Source: Chitinophagaceae bacterium (GTDB lineage: Bacteria > Bacteroidota > Bacteroidia > Chitinophagales > Chitinophagaceae). Taken from it: a stretch of 8,818 nucleotides of DNA. The stretch is taken from assembly GCA_947463105.1 (NCBI GenBank), contig CANHSD010000122.1, forward strand, positions 1 through 8,818. The letters are read 5' to 3'. How positions within the stretch are numbered: the stretch's first letter is position 1; each line of letters starts with the position of its first letter. Shown piece by piece: positions 1-6,418 of the stretch. A program made the position numbers and the translations under genes. Under the pieces are notes generated by a model. That model saw only the letters and a list, made by a program, of their open reading frames with translations. It was not told where the DNA came from and made no database searches.

Positions 1-120
1 GGTGAATGAGCCTGAGGCAGTACCCGATGTGGCGGTGAGGGTTACCTGGGAAAACCCCACCATCGAGCACAATAGAAGAAAGCCGGATAAAAGGATATTG
101 AAGAATAAATTTATTCTCAT
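1..120 (-). CDS. N-terminus of a secreted surface protein (partial)
   Basis: An ATG at 120-118 on the minus strand opens a frame with no stop for 40 codons, to the window edge. The protein begins MRINLFFNILLSGFLL, a basic n-region and long hydrophobic core, followed by CSMVGFS and then QVTLTATSGTASGSFT. This is a typical signal peptide with probable cleavage just before the Gln. The Thr/Ser/Gly-rich mature start resembles large Bacteroidota surface proteins carried by type IX secretion, though the C-terminal sorting domain would lie outside the window. The Cys at residue 18 lacks a good lipobox, so a lipoprotein is less likely. The gene is divergent from the sulfatase at 604, with about 480 bp between them. 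The function cannot be told from 40 residues. Confidence comes from the coherent signal peptide, which the opposite-strand frame lacks. Confidence 0.7.
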   Translation of the reverse strand, partial: MRINLFFNILLSGFLLLCSMVGFSQVTLTATSGTASGSFT

Positions 121-121
121 A

Positions 122-135
122 AACAATTGATTGTT
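122..135. repeat. 14-bp inverted repeat at the start of the left-edge gene
   Basis: AACAAT and ATTGTT are perfect inverted arms around a 2-bp centre, ending 2 bp upstream of the ATG at 120-118 of the minus-strand gene. In the mRNA it would form only a weak AT hairpin, so a protein-binding site or chance are both possible. It is reported for its position, not its strength. Confidence 0.25.
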
Positions 136-586
136 AATTTTTGTATGTCTTTTGCTTGAATTGGTTGCAGATACCGGTAGGGTGTTCAACAGAGATAAGT
201 TCGAAAATAAGCATATTCAATTTTTTAACGAAATTTTTACCAAAATGAATAACCTAAAGAGGAAAAGGTAGCTAACAAAAGTGTAGGTTCCAGAAGGTAT
301 CCCTCCCAGGCCAAGTTGTGCGCCATTCGATACATTGGTCAGGTTTTTAATCAACTCCTAGAAGGGAAAACACAAGCACTTTACATTAGAAACCATTGGT
401 CAGGACGCTAGATTCAACGCTAAATCAACCATCTTTTTTGACTTTAAAAAAATTAAAGCAAAACGCCGATGCAATTCCTGAAAGAAATAGAAAAAGAAGG
501 ATAGTCGCCTCATACAAAATGAATAATGAATCCAGCTTGCCTGACTTAGGCAGATCCCAAGCACACAATTTGATTTAAAGTATACC

Positions 587-594
587 TACTTTTG
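587..594 (+). promoter_or_regulatory. candidate -7 element of sulfatase 1
   Basis: TACTTTTG matches the Bacteroidota -7 consensus TAnnTTTG exactly. A possible upstream TTTG at 569-572 is only 14 bp away, shorter than the usual spacing of about 19-20 bp, so the -33 element is poor. Transcription would begin near 599-601, almost at the ATG at 604. The match may be chance in AT-rich DNA. Confidence 0.35.
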
Positions 595-603
595 TTAAAA
601 AAC

Positions 604-2058
604 ATGCGATCTGTAATCCATACTTTCGCCGCTGCGCTGTTATTGGCCATAAGTCCAATCAAGGCTCAGCATGCAGTATCAACGGAAACTATAATCAATC
701 AACACAAAAGACCGAACATACTGATCATCATGACTGATCAGCATAGTGCTACAATGTTATCTTGTACAGGAAATAAATGGTTGAAGACACCATCACTCGA
801 CGCACTTTCATCTGCAGGAATACGTTTTGAGAAAGCATATGTAACAAATCCCGTTTGCATGCCATCTCGTTTCTCGATACAAACTGGTCTTTTGGCTTCA
901 TCGGCCGGCATCAGAGAAAATGCATACACTATCACTCCGGAAAGAAAATCACTTATTGAAGGTTTGTATTCCCGTTCATTGGGCCATACATTCCGGAATG
1001 CCGGATATGATACTTATTATGGAGGTAAATTTCATGTTCCCATTGAAGGACCCAATGCAACAAATTGGGGCTATAATGTCATCACAAGAAATGACAGGGA
1101 AAATCTAGCATTGAATGTATCTGATTTTCTCGTGAACAGAAAACCCGAAAGCAAACCCTTCCTTCTTTTTGCATCATTAATTAACCCCCATGATATTTGT
1201 TTCGATGCCATCAGTTTTGGAGACCCTGAAGGCAATGAAGCAAAGGCTACACCGCAAGATCTTTTTGAGGCCAAAAAAATCCCGGAAGGCATTTCAAAAA
1301 AAGAATTTTTCGACAAATATTGTCCGCCACTACCGGATAACCATCAGCCCATGATCGGAGAATCTTATTCTGTAGACAGCCTGATCAGGCTTCGAAACTT
1401 TAGAAAAGTAGTTCGGGATAGCTGGACGGAGGAAGACTGGAGGTTACACCGGTGGGCATATGCGCGACTTACAGAAAAAGTGGATGTACTTATTGGGCAG
1501 ATATTAGGTGCGCTTGATCAATCAGGACTAAGGGAAAATACCATCATTTTATTTACAGCAGATCATGGAGAAATGGATGGCGCTCATAAGCTGGAACACA
1601 AAACTGTATTTTATGAGGAATCAGCAAGGGTGCCGTTTATCATTTCTTATGCTGGATTGAAAAACAAAGGGAAAGTCGATAACCAACACCTGGTCAGCAA
1701 CGGACTGGATATTTTTCCTACACTTTGTGAACTTGCACAGATACAGCCACCAAAAGGGCTTCAGGGAAAGTCTTTGGTACCATTGCTGAATGAAAAAAAA
1801 GTAAACAACTGGCGAACTGAAATTTTCATTGAAAGTCAGCTGGGATACCTTATCCATAATGGCCGCTATAAATACCAGCTTGATGATAAGCATGGTGAAC
1901 TTCCAAGGGAGGTCTTTTCCGATCTAAAATCAGATCCCGGAGAAAAATATAATCTGATCAAAGAAAATAAGTATTCAGATGCGATCAATGGTTTAAAAAA
2001 TAAATTGTTTTCACATTTGACAGCATCCAAGATTGCTTTTGTTCCTCCCGGATTGTAA
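604..2058 (+). CDS. secreted S1-family sulfatase (CMPSR)
   Basis: This 484-residue protein is a type I (formylglycine) sulfatase, which hydrolyses sulfate esters after export. A signal peptide, MRSVIHTFAAALLLAISPIKAQ, covers about residues 1-22. The alkaline-phosphatase-like fold follows. Expected residues are all present: metal ligands Asp45-Gln46 in MTDQ, nucleophile Cys85 in CMPSR, Lys142 and His144 in GKFH, His196 in NPHD, Asp320-His321 in TADHG, and Lys333. Length is normal for the family. The frame is open upstream to a TTG at 592, but I chose the ATG at 604 because it starts the signal peptide cleanly and the TTG overlaps a promoter-like element. It converges on the sulfatase operon with only 21 bp between stop codons. 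The substrate cannot be read from the sequence; the neighbouring GH110 suggests a sulfated galactose-containing glycan. Maturation needs a formylglycine-generating enzyme encoded elsewhere. Confidence 0.93.
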   Translation: MRSVIHTFAAALLLAISPIKAQHAVSTETIINQHKRPNILIIMTDQHSATMLSCTGNKWLKTPSLDALSSAGIRFEKAYVTNPVCMPSRFSIQTGLLASSAGIRENAYTITPERKSLIEGLYSRSLGHTFRNAGYDTYYGGKFHVPIEGPNATNWGYNVITRNDRENLALNVSDFLVNRKPESKPFLLFASLINPHDICFDAISFGDPEGNEAKATPQDLFEAKKIPEGISKKEFFDKYCPPLPDNHQPMIGESYSVDSLIRLRNFRKVVRDSWTEEDWRLHRWAYARLTEKVDVLIGQILGALDQSGLRENTIILFTADHGEMDGAHKLEHKTVFYEESARVPFIISYAGLKNKGKVDNQHLVSNGLDIFPTLCELAQIQPPKGLQGKSLVPLLNEKKVNNWRTEIFIESQLGYLIHNGRYKYQLDDKHGELPREVFSDLKSDPGEKYNLIKENKYSDAINGLKNKLFSHLTASKIAFVPPGL

Positions 2059-2077
2059 ATAAAAAGATCAATTTACA
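2054..2077. terminator. possible bidirectional terminator hairpin
   Basis: TGTAAAT (2054-2060) and ATTTACA (2071-2077) are perfect 7-bp inverted arms with a 10-nt loop. They span the stop codon of the plus-strand sulfatase and end 3 bp from the stop of the converging minus-strand sulfatase. The stem is AT-rich and no strong U tract follows on either strand, so termination activity is uncertain. Placement between convergent genes is the main argument. Confidence 0.3.
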
Positions 2078-2079
2078 TG

Positions 2080-3615
2080 CTAAAATAAAATGTTCTTTCC
2101 TGTTTTTTTGGCTTTTTCTTTTTGCTGCTTCATAAAGTCGCTGATCACACCTTTTTTGTTTCTGTCCCGGTATGTTTCATAGGCTGGATCCTTGTACTTG
2201 ATCATTAGCTTAACCATTTGTTTTCGCAGCTTTTTTATTTCTTTTTTATACGCAGGGTCATCGATAAGATTATGAAGTGCATCCGGGTCATTTTTATAAT
2301 CGTAAAGTTCTTCTGGTGTTCTATACTTGTAGAAATTCACACGCGCAGCAATAGCAGCATCCGTTTTGGCTGCAGCCAGCATGGCTTTCCAGGTCAATCC
2401 TCCCGTTGCATCTCCCGTCATGCTGGTTTTGCCATCAGCCCAGAAGTTATATATATAGCTAAAGCGATCATTTAAAACACTTCTCATCGGATACCTTATT
2501 TTGGCAAAAATTTGATAGTACGTCGTGTAGACATGGTTTTTGTTTTTTTGCTTTTTGCCCAGTAACAAGGGCAGATAACTTTTCCCATCTGCATTTGTTT
2601 CCTGAGGAAGCTGCACTGCATCAAGAATGGTAGGCATCAGATCGATGCCCGATACTGCATGGATGGAATCAACTGTACCTGGCTTGACTACACCCGGCCA
2701 TGCAACAATAAGTGGGGTTCTGTTGCTGTTATAATAACACTGAGATTTCCCGTATGGAAAAGCTGATCCATTGTCACTCATAAATACGATTAGTGTATTA
2801 TCCGCCATGCCGCTTTCGGTTAAGGCCTTTAATATTCCGCCAATAGAAAGATCAGCCCTGTAAACGGAACTGTAATACTGTGCCATTTCCTTTCTGACTT
2901 CAGGTATATCAGGTAAGAATGCGGGTACCTCAATTTCATCAGGTTGAAATTGACGGGTTTGGCCGAGAGGATTATACTCAAATGACTGAAGGTCTTCTTC
3001 AGTGCCAGTAAATGGCCTGTGTGGATCCTGGGAGTTGGCAACCAGAAAAAAAGGTTCATTGTTTTTTTGTGACATCTTAAAGAATGTCATGGCATAATCG
3101 TAAAAAAAAGAAGGAATTCTTCCAGATCCCTTTCTCCATGTTGAATCTTTTTCGGTAACAAAGGGAATATAATCCCATTGAAATTTCTCCATGGGTTGAT
3201 AGTGAATTTCCTTTCCAAGTACTCCGTTGGTATACCCTGCTTTTTTTAATTTTTCCGGAAGGGTAACTACATCGACGCTCATGGGTTCTAACCCTTCAGA
3301 ACCATTGTTATGAGGATAAAGTCCGGTAAGTATTGTTTGTCGGGAAGGTTGGCAAACGGCAGTATTGATAAAGCCTCTGGTAAACCGCATTCCTCTCCTC
3401 GCAAGTGCATCAATGTTCGGAGTAATTCCCGGTATTGTACATCCAAATGCCCCTACTGAATTGTAGGTCAAATCATCAACTGTAATGATCAGGATATTGG
3501 GTCTTGCTTTTCCCTTTTTGATACCACCCAAAGGAGGATGTGAAGAAAAACCTTTTAATGAAAACAAAGTGAGCAGGGACAATAAAATAAAAGATACGTT
3601 CCAGGGTCCTTTCAT
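2080..3615 (-). CDS. S1-family sulfatase, heparan N-sulfatase (SGSH)-like
   Basis: This is a 511-residue secreted sulfatase. The N-terminus has a hydrophobic signal segment at about residues 6-24. Active-site residues are Asp47-Asp48 in TVDD, nucleophile Cys88 in CQPSR, Lys135, His199 in DPHRPF, Asp281-Asn282 in MSDNG, and Lys290. The Asp-Asn pair, the DPHR motif, the YPMRSV motif (residues 375-380) and the ELYDYKNDPDALHNL block near the C-terminus match the pattern I remember from human N-sulfoglucosamine sulfohydrolase, so that lineage is likely. N-sulfatase specificity is not established, because substrate contacts differ. The usual GK-x-H is GKEIH here, with one extra residue between Lys and His. 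Its ATG directly follows the TAA of the upstream sulfatase with no gap, so the two are surely co-transcribed and probably translationally coupled. The C-terminus is very Lys-rich. Confidence 0.92.
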   Translation of the reverse strand: MKGPWNVSFILLSLLTLFSLKGFSSHPPLGGIKKGKARPNILIITVDDLTYNSVGAFGCTIPGITPNIDALARRGMRFTRGFINTAVCQPSRQTILTGLYPHNNGSEGLEPMSVDVVTLPEKLKKAGYTNGVLGKEIHYQPMEKFQWDYIPFVTEKDSTWRKGSGRIPSFFYDYAMTFFKMSQKNNEPFFLVANSQDPHRPFTGTEEDLQSFEYNPLGQTRQFQPDEIEVPAFLPDIPEVRKEMAQYYSSVYRADLSIGGILKALTESGMADNTLIVFMSDNGSAFPYGKSQCYYNSNRTPLIVAWPGVVKPGTVDSIHAVSGIDLMPTILDAVQLPQETNADGKSYLPLLLGKKQKNKNHVYTTYYQIFAKIRYPMRSVLNDRFSYIYNFWADGKTSMTGDATGGLTWKAMLAAAKTDAAIAARVNFYKYRTPEELYDYKNDPDALHNLIDDPAYKKEIKKLRKQMVKLMIKYKDPAYETYRDRNKKGVISDFMKQQKEKAKKTGKNILF

Positions 3616-5100
3616 TTAATCAGATTTGGGTGTATAAACCTTGCCGAGATTACCTGAGGTGTTGATAATGTCTCCGCGCTTGATTCCCATTTCCGTTAAA
3701 CCGAATTTATTGAGATAATACTCAGATGGTTTGAAATGCTCGTCGCCTATTGACTTCAGTTCCTTTTGCATCAAGCGATCCATTTTTTTCTTTAACCGGG
3801 CGTAATTGCTGTTGTCAATTAGATTGTTGAGTTCCAAAGAATCGGTAACATGATCAAACAACATCAATGGTTTGTCCGGGGTTCTTACATACGTGTAACG
3901 GTTGGTCTTGATGGCCCTGTATTCTGAAAAGGGAGTTGGAGCAGTGGGATATACATTCATGTACAAGGCTGCCCTGTTATTGACCTGGGTGGGGTTTTTT
4001 ATCGCTGAAGAAATATTCCTTCCTTCAATGGTCTTCGGCATCGAAAGGCCTGCCAATGACAACATGGTAGGCAATACATCCGGTGTGGTGATAGGGGTAT
4101 GGGTGAGCTTACCGGCATTGTTGCCGATTCCAGGATAGCGAATCAAAAAAGGTGTTTTGACCGACTCATCCCAGGAAATCTGCTTTTCATGTGGTCTGAC
4201 ACCATGTGACCCCATCATTTCACCGTGATCAGCTGTTAAAATGATGATGGAATTATCATATAAACCCAAGGACTTGATTTTGCTTATTAAATCACCAATA
4301 GCCTTATCAGTTGCTGTGCAATGTGCATAATACTGTTTGAGATTTTCTCTGATATTGGGAAATTTATTGTCGATCACATTGGGACTCAACACCAGTTTTT
4401 CTTTGGGATACATGTCCTGGTATTGCTGGGGTGCTGTATGCTGAGAAAAATGAGGTGATTCAATCGAAAGAAAAAGCAAAAAGGGATTATCGCTTTTTGA
4501 CGCCTGCTCAAGGTAGTTTGCAGCATCCTCCACAATAGCAAAAGCCGAGTATTTGTCCCAATATTTAACCTTCAGCTCATCGTTTTCAAAATAGGGCATT
4601 TTGTTATAGTCATGTGTACATTCGATGCCTTTCCAGTAGTCAAATCCCTGCCTTCTGAAGGGTTGTACATTGTTCAGCCTCCCGTGCCCGTCAAGATGCC
4701 ACTTCCCGTAAAAAGCAGTGGCATAGCCTTGCTCTTTAAAAATTTCAGCCATGCACAATTCCTTTTCAGGCAGATAAAGATCATTCATGAACATTCCAGT
4801 TGAAGTCGGAAATCTTCCGGTCATCAACGCAGCCCTGTAGGGAGTACAAATGGGCATAACAGATACACAATTCTTGAAGACAACAGACTCTTTTGAAAAT
4901 TGGTCAATGTAGGGGGTTTTTACTTGGGTATCGCCAGCAAAACCAAAAGCAGTAGATCTCCATTGATCAGTAAGAATAAAAATGACATTGGGCCGATTTT
5001 GCGCTTGTAATGCCATTGAAAAACACAGCTGTAAAATAATGAGGGCAACTAAATATGTATTTCTATATGAATGCAGTTTATGATACCAAATCTTTCCCAT
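3616..5100 (-). CDS. secreted S1-family sulfatase with CTPYR motif
   Basis: This 494-residue formylglycine sulfatase is the first gene of a two-sulfatase operon. A 15-residue polar n-region precedes the hydrophobic signal core (about residues 16-32), with likely cleavage near LQAQ. Catalytic residues visible are Asp45-Gln46 in LTDQ, Cys85 in CTPYR, Lys133 and His135 in GKWH, His217 in SPHF, Asp291-His292 in ADHGEMMGSHG, and Lys306. The signature has Tyr where most sulfatases have Ser (CxPSR). The core CxPxR needed for formylglycine conversion is intact, so activity is expected. The C-terminal subdomain ends with a polar tail of about 40 residues. The next gene's ATG abuts its TAA stop. The 218 bp upstream hold overlapping inverted repeats but no convincing consensus promoter. 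The substrate is unknown; an exo-acting sulfate ester hydrolase on a galactose-containing glycan is a reasonable guess. Confidence 0.93.
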   Translation of the reverse strand: MGKIWYHKLHSYRNTYLVALIILQLCFSMALQAQNRPNVIFILTDQWRSTAFGFAGDTQVKTPYIDQFSKESVVFKNCVSVMPICTPYRAALMTGRFPTSTGMFMNDLYLPEKELCMAEIFKEQGYATAFYGKWHLDGHGRLNNVQPFRRQGFDYWKGIECTHDYNKMPYFENDELKVKYWDKYSAFAIVEDAANYLEQASKSDNPFLLFLSIESPHFSQHTAPQQYQDMYPKEKLVLSPNVIDNKFPNIRENLKQYYAHCTATDKAIGDLISKIKSLGLYDNSIIILTADHGEMMGSHGVRPHEKQISWDESVKTPFLIRYPGIGNNAGKLTHTPITTPDVLPTMLSLAGLSMPKTIEGRNISSAIKNPTQVNNRAALYMNVYPTAPTPFSEYRAIKTNRYTYVRTPDKPLMLFDHVTDSLELNNLIDNSNYARLKKKMDRLMQKELKSIGDEHFKPSEYYLNKFGLTEMGIKRGDIINTSGNLGKVYTPKSD

Positions 5101-5231
5101 AAGTAATTGAAATTAAAGAAAATATGAAACACAAACAATAAGCATCCCTCTCAAGCATATAATATTATTGCCAAGCGAATATAATTCCACTTGTAATGTA
5201 GGCAGGCGTTACCCTTTTTAACAAATTCTAG

Positions 5232-5270
5232 CCAATGAGAGGCTATTTGTCTCTATTGGGTACTACCCAA
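5232..5270. repeat. overlapping inverted repeats (alternative hairpins)
   Basis: Two inverted repeats share one arm. CCAAT-G-AGAG (5232-5241) pairs with CTCTATTGG (5251-5259), with one bulged base and a 9-nt loop. TTGGGTA (5256-5262) and TACCCAA (5264-5270) form a perfect 15-bp odd-centred palindrome. Because ATTGG lies in both, only one can fold at a time in RNA. The site lies 50-90 bp past the stop of the membrane-protein gene and about 130-170 bp upstream of the sulfatase operon. It could be a terminator of the former, an operator or attenuator of the latter, or incidental. The U tract that follows on the minus strand is weak. Confidence 0.35.
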
Positions 5271-5318
5271 CACCAACTACTAATACAAATCAATCAAATA
5301 ACAGCCATTTAACCTGTT

Positions 5319-6251
5319 TCACGACGTTTTATGGGAATTGGAGTTAACCATCTCAGCAGCCTTTTCTTTTTCAAACTTATTATGAATGATGAGTATCAAA
5401 AGACCAAATACCGTTGCGGATACAATTAGTAGTGTATTGAGCAAACCACTTACAGAGAATGATAGCCTGATCAAAATAGTGGAGATGATGAAGCCAGAAT
5501 TTCTGATAACCTTGTGAAACTCGTCCGTATGAAAAAAAGAAAACAACAACAGCACAACGTCTGCAATGATCAAAACCGTAAAAAACTGCTCAAAGAAAAT
5601 ATTGTTGATATTACCAAAGGATACCCTTGTATTCGTTTGCGGATAAATGCTGCTCATGCTCCAATTGACAAAAGAATACACAGCAACTATTATGAGTACA
5701 GGCACCAGAGCGGTTGCGAGATATTTTTTTATTTTTATGAACCTTGCTATTCCTTCCCTGTCATTCGCTGAGTTATCGATAATCCTGTACCGTTTTTTAC
5801 TCTGTTTGTAAAAGAGATAAATTAGAAAGAAAAGAAGAACAGAGGCTATCAAATCATAAGTGAACTGCAAATCATATTTAATCGTAAACCAATCTGATGT
5901 AAGCGTCAAGCTGGAAAGGTCTTTGAACAGTCTCCTGATGATGATCAATGTGATAATTTCATATTGCTTGCTGATATATGTCGTAATCGATTTGGGCAGA
6001 TAATGGATCAGCAAATAAACTTCATAAACGAGGATAAAGGAAAATGGGGTATATATAGCTGCAATAGGGTTTTTAAGCAAGTCAGACGTAACTGCAATTT
6101 GAATAATACCAAAATCTACCAGATAAATGATAGCCAAATGAATCAAGAAACTTGCGATGGCAATTACCAAAATAACTTGCTCTCCCCAATGCTTGGTTTT
6201 GTCAGAAAGAAGTCTTTGATAAATCAACTCAAAACCAGTGGCTTTTGTCAT
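5319..6251 (-). CDS. polytopic membrane protein of unknown function
   Basis: I do not assign this 310-residue protein to a named family. It has about six to eight hydrophobic segments at roughly residues 24-46, 63-84, 97-107, 133-148, 178-196, 220-240, 252-268 and 270-290. It begins with a short polar N-terminus and ends with a charged tail of about 20 residues (KFEKEKAAE...). Two hydrophobic helices carry arginines in similar settings: YEIITLIIIRRLFKDL near 97-112, and RNSGFIISTILIRLSF near 250-265. No catalytic motif, P-loop or transporter signature is seen. An AGGAG-like sequence (complement of 6264-6270) lies 12 nt before the ATG, slightly far for a Shine-Dalgarno site. The gene is AT-rich; two sampled 60-bp lines give 28% and 33% G+C. 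It lies 167 bp downstream of the gasdermin-like gene and 218 bp upstream of the sulfatase operon, so co-transcription is uncertain on both sides. Confidence 0.8.
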   Translation of the reverse strand: MTKATGFELIYQRLLSDKTKHWGEQVILVIAIASFLIHLAIIYLVDFGIIQIAVTSDLLKNPIAAIYTPFSFILVYEVYLLIHYLPKSITTYISKQYEIITLIIIRRLFKDLSSLTLTSDWFTIKYDLQFTYDLIASVLLFFLIYLFYKQSKKRYRIIDNSANDREGIARFIKIKKYLATALVPVLIIVAVYSFVNWSMSSIYPQTNTRVSFGNINNIFFEQFFTVLIIADVVLLLFSFFHTDEFHKVIRNSGFIISTILIRLSFSVSGLLNTLLIVSATVFGLLILIIHNKFEKEKAAEMVNSNSHKTS

Positions 6252-6349
6252 TAAAAGAATTTACTCTCCTGAAGTTACAATAAATAAGACCGGAATATGT
6301 TATATTTTTTTATGCGGTAGCACTTTCAAGATAAACATTTCTATCCATG

Positions 6350-6376
6350 AATTGCGCCCGTGGTGGGGGCACAATT
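6350..6376 (-). terminator. GC-rich hairpin after the gasdermin-like gene
   Basis: On the minus strand AATTGTGCCC and GGGCGCAATT flank a 7-nt loop, giving a 10-bp stem with a single G-U pair. On the plus strand the same position is a C-A mismatch, so the structure favours minus-strand RNA. It begins 43 bp after the stop of the gasdermin-like gene, where a terminator would be expected. No U tract follows, so it may instead be an RNA-stabilising or processing hairpin. Confidence 0.4.
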
Positions 6377-6418
6377 GAAAATTAAATGAACTTTTAAAAT
6401 CAGACTCACCGCTGCCGC

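Larger units (their letters stand above)
121..603. other. divergent intergenic region, no convincing gene
   Basis: This stretch of about 480 bp separates two divergently transcribed genes for secreted proteins. It is AT-rich and holds a few short open frames on both strands, none with a recognisable product or start signal. An inverted repeat AACAAT-TG-ATTGTT (122-135) lies directly upstream of the minus-strand ATG at 120. An 11-bp direct repeat CATTGGTCAGG occurs at 333-343 and 394-404. A candidate -7 promoter element sits at the right end, just before the sulfatase. It probably holds the promoters of both flanking genes. Confidence 0.5.

Noticed and set aside
2..130. Plus-strand open frame ending in TGA at 128-130, possible C-terminus of a gene
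   Set aside because: Its product has no recognisable motif, while the overlapping minus-strand frame starts with ATG and encodes a clear signal peptide.
333..404. Two copies of CATTGGTCAGG 61 bp apart
   Set aside because: Only 11 bp, not continued in the flanks and not repeated elsewhere in the window; too short to call a mobile-element or attachment site.
396..578. 60-codon plus-strand frame starting with TTG
   Set aside because: No Shine-Dalgarno site, low-complexity polar composition and no recognisable motif; likely chance.
592..603. TTG start of sulfatase 1 four codons upstream of the ATG
   Set aside because: The ATG at 604 gives a standard signal peptide, and the TTG lies in a promoter-like element.
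5964..6254. 96-codon plus-strand frame opposite the membrane-protein gene
   Set aside because: Antisense shadow; the minus-strand product has coherent transmembrane segments while this one is polar and featureless.
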